Below the pieces are notes generated by a model. It searched no databases. It had not been told where the DNA came from and saw only the letters and a program-made list of their open reading frames with translations. DNA of 13,392 nt from contig MU602693.1 of the NCBI GenBank assembly GCA_025201865.1, forward strand, positions 16,828 through 30,219. Direction: 5' to 3'. Position numbers and translations under genes: made by a program. The DNA is from Ramicandelaber brevisporus (lineage: Eukaryota; Kickxellomycota; Ramicandelaberales; Ramicandelaberaceae). Every line of letters starts with the position of its first letter. Within the stretch, counting starts at the first letter, position 1. Of the stretch, positions 1 through 6,629 are shown piece after piece.

Positions 1-1348
1 ATGTCAGCTTGATCTCCACAAGCCGCGTACATGATGCCATGAACTGCAAATAGTTCAAGTCAATGCACATGTCAGCCAGCTCCAAATAAACAAGACATGG
101 AAGTTTGCCTCGGAGATGTCCTGTTTCAAGAGCAGCCTCATTCAAAGACAGCCTGGAGATGGTCAGACACGTGTCCATTCCAGATGAGATATCAAGTTCG
201 GCTATACATCGGAATGTGCAGCTGTGGAGAGTAGGCATCGCTTTCAGTAACAGTCGACCAACTCCCGGTATCTTTGTGTCATTACCAATAAGCGTCAAAT
301 CTGCGATAGACGACCATTGCTTGTTGGAGAAGATAGTCGCGAGTGGAGCACCTACATCCCCATTGCAACTCTGCTTTGGCACATACATGGCAAGGCTTCT
401 GAGAACCGGAAAGCGTTCGGAGACAAACGATTGGAAGGTGTAGAGACTCAACTTGTTGCAGCATACCTGGATGCGGAGCGTGTGTAAATGCGCAAAGACA
501 GATTCTGGGTCTGTGCCAAAGACCAGTTTGTTGATCTCACCGTGACAGCCCACTGTTATTGCCTCGGATATGAACAGCTTGGTAAGTATGTTTGGCATAC
601 ACTGAATGATGCTGGCTGAGGGCATCTGCGAAAACTCATATTCGAGACGAATGCGCTTCCTGAACTCGATCTTGTCCAGAAGCAGTGCCAATAAATGATT
701 CGCTTGCAGGATGTATAGATAGAACGATGCACGGATCACAATCTGCTGGACATGTCCACTGCGATAGTTGTCATTAACCCATTTGGCAGTTGCATCGATC
801 ACACTGTTCGACTTGTTGTCGATTCTGAGAGTCACACGGCGAAGACATTTCATCTTCTCGAGATGGAATGTGAACATCGTTTCCACATCCTCTTTCAGAT
901 CAAATGTGATCGACGTAACGTAAGCAAAGTAGCCAGATACAAGGAAATCCGGCTTAATGGACCACAGCTTGACAGTTCGGATGCGTCGAGTGTTCCTCAT
1001 CAATACATTCTGTGGTACTTTGCTGCCATCGGCCATCTTGCTATCGAGCTCAACACGTTTCCAGACTCTATTAGCAAAGAGTTCATTGAACACTCGATTC
1101 ACTGGTAAGATTGGCAAAGCTTCGTAATAAGTAAAGTACCTTTCTGCAGTGTACTCGAGCAACTCATACGGCAGATCCAGTAGGCGGAACGGCCCGTGGT
1201 TGGAGATGCTGAGGCGATCAACCAGCTGAGACACTTCGCGCGGCTGCTCCTCATCAGCAGTGTCCGCAAAGTTGTAGATCTTGTCACGCAGGCTGTCTAG
1301 AGCAGTGGAGAATGCAGCGATAGTACGGCAGCGTCGTTTTGGCGGCAT
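1..1348 (-). CDS. F-box-like / leucine-rich protein, partial (C-terminus beyond left edge)
   Basis: The minus strand is open from ATG at 1348 to base 1: 449 codons with no stop, so the 3' end lies outside the window. An in-frame TAA sits five codons upstream of the ATG, which has A at -3, so this is the first possible start if there is no 5' intron. Residues 1-50 are basic, then acidic and probably flexible. Residues 54-97 (FRLLDLPYELLEYTAERYF, then LPVNRVFNELFANRVWKRV) look like an F-box: LP motif, helical hydrophobic spacing, Asn/Arg before the W. The rest has irregular leucine-rich segments (for example around 163-176, 290-303 and 416-432). F-box proteins of this form join SCF ubiquitin ligases through Skp1 and present substrates; that role is inferred from family resemblance and the substrate is unknown. 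The divergent neighbour at 2086 shares the architecture. The F-box match is weak in the way usual for expanded fungal families. Confidence 0.85.
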   Translation of the reverse strand, partial: MPPKRRCRTIAAFSTALDSLRDKIYNFADTADEEQPREVSQLVDRLSISNHGPFRLLDLPYELLEYTAERYFTYYEALPILPVNRVFNELFANRVWKRVELDSKMADGSKVPQNVLMRNTRRIRTVKLWSIKPDFLVSGYFAYVTSITFDLKEDVETMFTFHLEKMKCLRRVTLRIDNKSNSVIDATAKWVNDNYRSGHVQQIVIRASFYLYILQANHLLALLLDKIEFRKRIRLEYEFSQMPSASIIQCMPNILTKLFISEAITVGCHGEINKLVFGTDPESVFAHLHTLRIQVCCNKLSLYTFQSFVSERFPVLRSLAMYVPKQSCNGDVGAPLATIFSNKQWSSIADLTLIGNDTKIPGVGRLLLKAMPTLHSCTFRCIAELDISSGMDTCLTISRLSLNEAALETGHLRGKLPCLVYLELADMCIDLNYLQFMASCTRLVEIKLT

Positions 1349-2085
1349 ACTGTGCTTTGTTTACTGTCTTTTTCTCAAGGATATGCACCAGTATCACAAC
1401 CAGAGAAAACTCCACCGATTTTGTGACTTCTGTTGTGACTTTGCCAAACATCGACCAATATCAACCAATGTCGACTATTCAAAGACACTCTTTGAGGTAC
1501 ATCGATGAAGTATGAGGCATTCCATCACACTTGAGTTCTACGCGTAGAATTATTGTGTGGATTCATATCCTGTTCCTGACGTAGTTCGACAGCCAGCTCA
1601 GTCAGAATCGTAGTTCGAAAGAGGAATGCGATCATTCGTGTCGAGTTAGTGACTCTGCACAGTTTGGAGAAAGAGTTGAATGACGCGTTCAGGAATGGCG
1701 AGTACTGGCGTCGCTGAAACTGACCTGGCAACGGCATCAGAAAGATACCTCGAAAATATCATTTTCTCACTAGCTGGAGTAGAATGTGGCGAAGAATGCA
1801 TAGAAAACAGCGCGAGAACAGTGTTTCTTGCTTTTTGGAATCGTCTCTCATCTCATTGTGATAACAGCGGTGATCTATTTAGAATGTGTTTATACATCAA
1901 CCACTATGGTAGTAGATAGTAGCGTAGCAGCCTGAATATGCATCTATGCACGCTTTGTCAATAGTCAACATTACTCCGATGCCCTTTCCGAAATTGGATC
2001 GAGACCAGCTTGGTAAATGAGACTATTTCTGTATGCCTGGAAAAGGAGGCTTGATGGCTTATCAATAATAGAATAGCCCAACTCG
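1349..2085. promoter_or_regulatory. Non-coding divergent interval between two F-box genes
   Basis: This 737-bp stretch separates two genes transcribed away from each other and so should hold both promoters. Visible elements are two CCAAT pentamers 10 bp apart (1455-1459 and 1465-1469), a perfect 14-bp palindrome TTCTACGCGTAGAA (1536-1549) and a second ACGCGT at 1683-1688. ACGCGT is the core of the MluI cell-cycle box bound by MBF-type factors in ascomycetes; use here is only a possibility. Short open frames at 1525-1737 (minus) and 1680-1919 (plus) show no recognisable domain, and I do not call them genes. No TATA box of good quality was seen close to either start. Confidence 0.5.
1536..1549. 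repeat. Perfect 14-bp palindrome with ACGCGT core
   Basis: TTCTACGCGTAGAA equals its own reverse complement. It lies about 190 bp upstream of the minus-strand F-box start and about 540 bp upstream of the plus-strand one. The centre is ACGCGT, the MluI cell-cycle box hexamer. A palindrome of this size suggests a site for a dimeric factor, but one copy alone does not prove function. Confidence 0.35.
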
Positions 2086-3594
2086 ATGTTCGACCAACTG
2101 TCTCTGCACTCCGTCACCAGCACTTCTTGCAACTCTCGAACATACGCACAAACACTTTCAAACACACAAATGAATATCAGCAAACTGCTCAACCCGTTGC
2201 AAGAGCCGTTGAAACGTAGTCGATACGATTCTGACATCGATTCTGTGCTGATCAACCCCATATCCTGGCTTCCTGTTGAGATTATCGGCCACATTATCCT
2301 GTTTGTCGATCGACCATTCCGTGCCAAGCTTCGCCTGGTGTCTCGAACATGGTACACTGCGTATATGAGATATCACCGCTGCTCCTACTTGTTATATGGC
2401 CGCATTACGAAGTCCACAAGGTTCACGCTGAGAGGTGCAATCGATGCGTTGCGCAACAATGGTCGAAACTTGCGTGAACTATTTGTAACGACAGTATTCT
2501 TTAAGGAGCTGCTGGAGGTTGAGCCCAACCTTGGTGATCTAATCCCAAACGTGGCTTGGCTCTCTGCTTCGGCTACTGGTGATGCAACGTGTTCTAGTTG
2601 GCTTGGCAAAGTGGTGTCGAAAATGAGCAAATTACAAGTTATGGTTCTTAGAGAAAGAATTCCCGGTCTGAGAGATGAGCATTTTTTGGAAGAACTGGAC
2701 AAGGCTCTTGTGGACAAGCGGCATTTTTCAGTGCTCAGCTTTGAAGGAGCCCATATAACAAACATGGATGATTTCCCTGGTCCAAATTTGCGCAAAATTG
2801 CTCCTCAGATATCAACTCTTGATATACCGATGTCGACAATAAATGCAGAGAATGTGTCATCAAAGCTTGCGCTCTTCTGCAATGTGCGCCAGTTGGGATT
2901 GTCAAATGTCCCTAGCATAGAGGTGTTGCTCGCAGTGGCAAATCTGCTGTGTGAACCAAAAAACATGCCACGACTGAAGAAGTTGACACTTATTGCAGAG
3001 TTTGACATCACACGTGCACATCCCATCCGGAATCCTGAGACTGGCCGTAACATCCGTGCGTACACTCTGATTGATCGTATTTGCGGTATACGTCGTTCAA
3101 ATTACAGATTGCTTATCATGATTGGGTTCACACTTGGCGCGTGCTCATCCGGTAATCCCGAGTTGGTCGAGATTGAACGCAAGTTTCTGATTGAATTGGG
3201 CAAGAAACATGCTGATGCACTATATGGATTGCATATGACTCACTTCTTGCCTACATCCGAGTACGATCCATTGAGCACGCTGTTCTACGAGTCTGCACCG
3301 CGTTTCCCTATGCTCTCCATATTGGATTTGCACCTGCCACCAACTGCGCAGAACAAGCAGCGCCTGATTGATGCAGTGAACAACCCATTCCTGTTGCCAC
3401 GATTGAGCATCGTAGAATGGTCGGTAGGTGATGATGCAGATGAAGAGTTTGTTGAAGGTTACGATCCAATCAATCCTTCCCGCGGTGTATTCTTTGATGT
3501 GATGGAGGTGAAGTTATTCGATCATATACAGCAAGCGGTGGAGATGGGCGAGACCATCCCATCCATTTTCGAACCAGAGGAAATCGGGCAGTAA
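2086..3594 (+). CDS. F-box-like / leucine-rich repeat protein
   Basis: A single intron-free frame of 502 codons ending in TAA at 3592-3594. ATG at 2086 has a poor context; an in-frame ATG at 2170 (giving 474 residues) follows a CT/CA-rich stretch without ATGs and is a credible alternative start. Numbered from the second Met, residues 31-70 resemble an F-box: ISWLPVEIIGHIILFV, then RAKLRLVSRTWY. After this come irregular leucine-rich segments, for example around 100-106, 154-160, 213-220, 237-246, 266-276 and 380-396, and an acidic segment (420-426). This is the usual form of a fungal F-box/LRR substrate receptor of SCF ubiquitin ligases; the substrate cannot be told. It resembles the divergent gene starting at 1348, including a shared MPxL...T...IAExDI block. 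AATAAA lies about 200 bp past the stop. The family call is fairly firm; the biological role is unknown. Confidence 0.85.
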   Translation: MFDQLSLHSVTSTSCNSRTYAQTLSNTQMNISKLLNPLQEPLKRSRYDSDIDSVLINPISWLPVEIIGHIILFVDRPFRAKLRLVSRTWYTAYMRYHRCSYLLYGRITKSTRFTLRGAIDALRNNGRNLRELFVTTVFFKELLEVEPNLGDLIPNVAWLSASATGDATCSSWLGKVVSKMSKLQVMVLRERIPGLRDEHFLEELDKALVDKRHFSVLSFEGAHITNMDDFPGPNLRKIAPQISTLDIPMSTINAENVSSKLALFCNVRQLGLSNVPSIEVLLAVANLLCEPKNMPRLKKLTLIAEFDITRAHPIRNPETGRNIRAYTLIDRICGIRRSNYRLLIMIGFTLGACSSGNPELVEIERKFLIELGKKHADALYGLHMTHFLPTSEYDPLSTLFYESAPRFPMLSILDLHLPPTAQNKQRLIDAVNNPFLLPRLSIVEWSVGDDADEEFVEGYDPINPSRGVFFDVMEVKLFDHIQQAVEMGETIPSIFEPEEIGQ

Positions 3595-3790
3595 TTCATT
3601 AAATGCTTTAAGCTTGTTTACAATGATCGTTGCAATACCAAACCAGAGGCTTCTCCTACTCTGATGAGAAAGAATTGAATGAATATTGGACTCGTAGCTA
3701 TACCGGCTGAGCTAATACCACTACCTTCATTCCCACTATCAATTAAAACATTACTCTTTGTATCCGAAGACCAATAGTCCGCCTCTTTTT

Positions 3791-3796
3791 AATAAA
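3791..3796 (+). terminator. AATAAA polyadenylation signal candidate
   Basis: AATAAA lies 197 bp after the stop of the F-box gene and 19 bp before the tRNA gene. It is the only exact hexamer in this 220-bp interval, and an A-rich stretch follows. Fungal polyadenylation signals are loose, so the site is only a candidate. Confidence 0.4.
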
Positions 3797-3814
3797 CTGA
3801 AAATATGTAAACTT

Positions 3815-3887
3815 GCCTTCTTGGCTCAGTTGGCAGAGCGTCTGCCTAGTAAGCAGAAGGTCGCCAGTTCGATTCTGGCAGGAGGCA
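3815..3887 (+). tRNA. tRNA-Thr (anticodon AGT), intronless
   Basis: A complete 73-nt cloverleaf can be folded by eye. The acceptor stem is GCCTTCT (3815-3821) with AGGAGGC (3880-3886), including one G-U pair. The D stem is GCTC/GAGC (3824-3827, 3836-3839). The anticodon stem is TCTGC/GCAGA (3841-3845, 3853-3857) around loop CTAGTAA, which places AGT at 3848-3850. The T stem is GCCAG/CTGGC (3863-3867, 3875-3879) with loop TTCGATT. The discriminator base is A (3887) and CCA is not encoded, as expected for a nuclear gene. A34 would be edited to inosine to read ACU, ACC and possibly ACA. The A box (TGGCTCAGTTGG) and B box (around 3867-3877) are internal, so Pol III transcribes it. Wholly intergenic, between the F-box and aldolase genes. 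Confidence 0.97.
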
Positions 3888-3893
3888 ATCATC

Positions 3894-3898
3894 TTTTT
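3894..3898 (+). terminator. Pol III T-run terminator of tRNA-Thr
   Basis: Five consecutive T residues begin 7 nt after the discriminator base, the usual place and length for a RNA polymerase III terminator. Confidence 0.8.
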
Positions 3899-3937
3899 GC
3901 TTTCGCTTCATTGTGAAACTAGGTGATTTAAATCCAT

Positions 3938-3943
3938 TTTATT
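3938..3943 (-). terminator. AATAAA signal just past the RraA-like stop codon
   Basis: On the minus strand AATAAA begins 2 nt after the TAA stop of the aldolase gene. If it is used, the 3' untranslated region would be very short and would end before the tRNA gene, whose 3' end is 57 bp from the aldolase stop. Confidence 0.4.
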
Positions 3944-3944
3944 G

Positions 3945-4622
3945 TTAACGATGAGTGGCAAATGAAGCTTGCAAGCTAATACCGTTGGAGATGTCCGCAG
4001 AGACCTTGCCGTCAATCTCTCTAATCTTCTCACATTCCTTCACCACATCCTCAACTTTATCTACGGGCACAATCACAACACCATCTCGATCTCCGTACAC
4101 AATGTCACCTGGCTTAACCACCACTTTAACACCGCCGGCTGCCTTCGATTTGACTTCAATCGGCTCTCCAATTGCCACAAGCTTCGTGCGCTGTCTCGCG
4201 CTGAGTGGCGATGTTCCGCGCGCCAAAATCGTCACATCCAGCTGGTCAAGCTCTGCCACATCTCGAATGCGTCCATCCACCAGTGCACCAGCAAATCCCA
4301 GATGTAAACCACGCTGAGCCAACAGCCCACCCATGACTGCATTCTCGACACCGTCTGGGGCAGAAACGACAACGACACAGTCCTTGGTCACAGTGTCCAT
4401 AAAGTTGGTGCCAGCCGGCACTTTTGAAGCTGTACTGTCAGAGAAAGGAACGAGGCGGACAGTGTGAGCGGGACCGTACAGCTTCCACGACGAAGAGGAA
4501 GAAGGCGTGGTTGGTAAGCCGAAGGCTTGGAAGTCAATGAGATGATACGCAGAGCTCAGGCCGAGCGCGTCGAGTGCATCTGCAACTTGGTTCACGTCGA
4601 AATCTTGAAGTTTGCTGTTCAT
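3945..4622 (-). CDS. RraA-like 4-hydroxy-4-methyl-2-oxoglutarate aldolase / oxaloacetate decarboxylase family protein
   Basis: 225 residues, close to the usual 200-240 for this family, with ATG at 4622 and TAA at 3945-3947. The signature is clear: GGLLAQRGLHLGFAGALVDG (98-117) followed by RIRD (118-121), then GDIVYGDRDGVVIVP (172-186). In characterised class II HMG/CHA aldolases the G-G-L-L backbone and the Arg-Asp pair (here R120 and D121) hold the pyruvate enolate and the divalent metal. Both are present, so metal-dependent aldolase or oxaloacetate decarboxylase activity is likely. Fungal members such as yeast YER010C are soluble trimers with modest activities, and the natural substrate is often unclear. 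Bacterial RraA, which inhibits RNase E, shares the fold but lacks this catalytic setting; an RNA role is not suggested here. No signal peptide or peroxisomal tripeptide is seen (C-terminus THR). A serine run at 41-45 is a small loop insertion. Head to head with tubulin cofactor E. Confidence 0.93.
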   Translation of the reverse strand: MNSKLQDFDVNQVADALDALGLSSAYHLIDFQAFGLPTTPSSSSSWKLYGPAHTVRLVPFSDSTASKVPAGTNFMDTVTKDCVVVVSAPDGVENAVMGGLLAQRGLHLGFAGALVDGRIRDVAELDQLDVTILARGTSPLSARQRTKLVAIGEPIEVKSKAAGGVKVVVKPGDIVYGDRDGVVIVPVDKVEDVVKECEKIREIDGKVSADISNGISLQASFATHR

Positions 4623-4706
4623 CTTTTTTGTTTGTTCGCGTTTCTGGTAGTTGTCGCTGAGCGTAACCTTCTTCTTTGTCTTCGTCTTCGTCTTCTTCCT
4701 CGAGAA
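4623..4706. promoter_or_regulatory. 84-bp bidirectional promoter/leader, RraA-like / cofactor E
   Basis: Only 84 bp separate the two start codons. The plus strand holds a T-rich stretch at 4623-4634 and a pyrimidine tract of TCTTCG-type repeats (about 4668-4699) ending just before GAGAAATG. No plus-strand ATG occurs in it. No TATA box is seen. Such pyrimidine tracts are common near fungal transcription starts, and here the tract supports ATG 4707 for cofactor E. The two genes must share regulatory DNA or use sites inside each other's coding region. Confidence 0.6.
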
Positions 4707-6536
4707 ATGACTGATCTGCGAGTTGGACAGCGCGTGGTTTTGAAGACACCCGCCGCTACTACTACTAGTGGTGGTGGCGGTGGCGGCTGTGACGACGGTG
4801 ATACGGAATCATACGGCACTATCCGATATGTCGGACCTGTTGACGGCACCCAAGGCAGCTGGATCGGCGTCGAGTGGGACGCTTCTCTGGCAGCTTCAGC
4901 GCAGTCGTCCTCTCAAGCGCAGTCAAAGCACCAACACCGCGGCAAGCACAGTGGCGAATACAAGGGCAAGCGCTACTTTGACTGCAAGGTTCCTGGCACT
5001 GGTTCGTTCATTCGCCCAAATGCACGTGGTCTATCAGCTGGCATTTCATTCATCAGTGCACTGCGGGCACGATACTGTAATCAGACATCGCAGGCACTTG
5101 CTACGACCGATCCGGATTCGTTCATTTTGAATGCTGATCGCGTTGTGGAGTATGTGCGCATAGTGGAGGAAGAAGATCGTAGTGGTGACGATGATGCACT
5201 GCTACCAAAGTTGGCTGTAGCTAGTTTGGAAGGTGAGCACATTTCATGTTTGGCAAAACTGGGAAGTGATGACTATTCACCGCCGTTTGAGGGCATTGCG
5301 CCGATGCTGCAATCGCTGTTGCTGGCGAGAAACTTGATTGCAGATTGGGACACAGTGATTGAGATTTGTGGGATGTTCCCGCAGCTGAATGTACTGTCGC
5401 TTACTGGAAATCGACTTGCACAGCCTTCGGATGAACTTGTTGATGGTGTCAGCGACAAGGTGTTTGGGTCACTGCGGATTCTGCATCTGGATAGAGCTGG
5501 AATCAGTTGGCAGCTGTTTATGAGATTTGCACACTGGTTCCCGCAACTTGAACAGCTGTCTTTGGGAACAAATCGCATCTCCAGCCTCGCTCTTCCACCA
5601 ACAAATGATAGGCAACGTCAAGCGCTACAGAAGCTGCGCATTCTGGAATTGTACGACAATGATATTGGAGATTTGAGTGAGCTTAAGCACATTCAACATC
5701 TCATGCCGAGTCTAACTCATCTCGATATATCATCAAACTCAATCGCTGAAATCAAGCCAATTGAGGGTCTTATACTGCCAAAGTTGATCTCGCTCGATAT
5801 TGGTTATAACAACGTAGCAGACTGGAGCTCTCTTGATATTCTCAACAATGAAGTCTATAGTACCAGCGCATCCAACACATCAACAGTGGCATCCATGTTT
5901 CCATCATTAACCGACCTGTTCACATCAGGTAATCCCATCCTCACCATTGCAGCATTGGCCAAACAGCTCCCGCATTTGCCACAGCATCAGATTCCGGATC
6001 ACCTGGGTCGCACTTTGACAGTTGCTCGCATTGGCCAGCTCAAATGTTTAAACCGCACTAATATCAATGCTTCGGAGCGTAAAGATAGTGAGCTGTACTA
6101 CCGCAATCTCGTCATCAACAGCGGTAGGGCAGATGGGCATCCACGGTTTGCAGCGCTTTGCAGCAAGTATGGAGATCCACCACCTTCCTTTGGTAATCCC
6201 GATGCCAAGTCTCAGCGGAATCTTTCAAGTGCAATGACAGGAACTCTTGGCGCCAGTCTTGTCGCTGTTAATTTGGAACTCAATCTTAATGGAAGTGTGA
6301 CAAAGTTGGTCCGCAAACTGCCGCGCACTACGACTATATCAACACTCAGACAGCTCGTCAGAAAGCTGATGGGCAAACAGCTGACTTCACTCAAGCGACC
6401 GATTGGCTCCATTGTGTTGGAATTCTACTATTCTCCTGGCGCAGCTAGTGACGATTGGCTTCTAGATGATGACTCAAGATCACTCGACTATTACGGAATT
6501 GTTGATGAATCTAATATCCTGATAAAAGTAAAATGA
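4707..6536 (+). CDS. TBCE: Tubulin-specific chaperone E (tubulin-folding cofactor E)
   Basis: 609 residues from ATG 4707 (G at -3, CT-rich leader) to TGA at 6534-6536. The frame stays open upstream to 4527, but that part has no ATG and overlaps the aldolase. Three domains appear in cofactor-E order. CAP-Gly, about 3-105: RVGQRVVL, YGTIRYVG, GSWIGVEWD, then RGKHSGEYKGKRYFDCK and GSFIRPN. Leucine-rich repeats, about 196-445: LQSLLLARNLI, LNVLSLTGNRL, LEQLSLGTNRI, LRILELYDNDI, LTHLDISSNSI, LISLDIGYNNV. C-terminal ubiquitin-like domain, about 528-609. The NASERKDSELYYRN block (454-467) is typical of the family. Cofactor E binds alpha-tubulin and, with cofactors C and D, builds alpha/beta dimers in the cytosol; yeast Pac2 is the equivalent. 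It is longer than human TBCE (527) or Pac2 (518), partly from a Gly-rich insert (20-30) and a Ser/Gln/His-rich insert (59-78) inside the CAP-Gly domain. Confidence 0.95.
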   Translation: MTDLRVGQRVVLKTPAATTTSGGGGGGCDDGDTESYGTIRYVGPVDGTQGSWIGVEWDASLAASAQSSSQAQSKHQHRGKHSGEYKGKRYFDCKVPGTGSFIRPNARGLSAGISFISALRARYCNQTSQALATTDPDSFILNADRVVEYVRIVEEEDRSGDDDALLPKLAVASLEGEHISCLAKLGSDDYSPPFEGIAPMLQSLLLARNLIADWDTVIEICGMFPQLNVLSLTGNRLAQPSDELVDGVSDKVFGSLRILHLDRAGISWQLFMRFAHWFPQLEQLSLGTNRISSLALPPTNDRQRQALQKLRILELYDNDIGDLSELKHIQHLMPSLTHLDISSNSIAEIKPIEGLILPKLISLDIGYNNVADWSSLDILNNEVYSTSASNTSTVASMFPSLTDLFTSGNPILTIAALAKQLPHLPQHQIPDHLGRTLTVARIGQLKCLNRTNINASERKDSELYYRNLVINSGRADGHPRFAALCSKYGDPPPSFGNPDAKSQRNLSSAMTGTLGASLVAVNLELNLNGSVTKLVRKLPRTTTISTLRQLVRKLMGKQLTSLKRPIGSIVLEFYYSPGAASDDWLLDDDSRSLDYYGIVDESNILIKVK

Positions 6537-6600
6537 ACATTTAGGAAGATTTAATACGAAAAGAAAACTAGTGCTTTAGTTTACCTAGTTGATAGTTTGT

Positions 6601-6616
6601 GTACTATTATTAGTAC
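6601..6616. repeat. Inverted repeat between convergent genes
   Basis: GTACTA and TAGTAC (6601-6606 and 6611-6616) form a perfect 6-bp stem around TTAT. It lies in the 93-bp gap between the stop codons of cofactor E and the FAM210-like gene, where both transcripts must end. AT-rich and short; it may help 3'-end formation or may be chance. Confidence 0.3.
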
Positions 6617-6629
6617 TGTTTTGTCTTGT

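Noticed and set aside
105-1508. Plus-strand frames at 105-443, 752-1108 and 1281-1508
   Set aside because: They overlap the 449-codon minus-strand F-box frame and have no recognisable features.
1525-1919. Short frames of 70 (minus, 1525-1737) and 79 codons (plus, 1680-1919) between the F-box genes
   Set aside because: No domain or family resemblance, overlap with each other on opposite strands, and position within a divergent promoter interval. Possible only if transcripts show otherwise.
2385-3065. Minus-strand frames inside the right-hand F-box gene
   Set aside because: Antisense shadows of a longer gene with a recognisable domain.
3945-4622. RraA-type regulator of RNase E
   Set aside because: The Arg120-Asp121 pair and the GGLL loop point to the aldolase/decarboxylase branch, and fungi lack the RNase E target.
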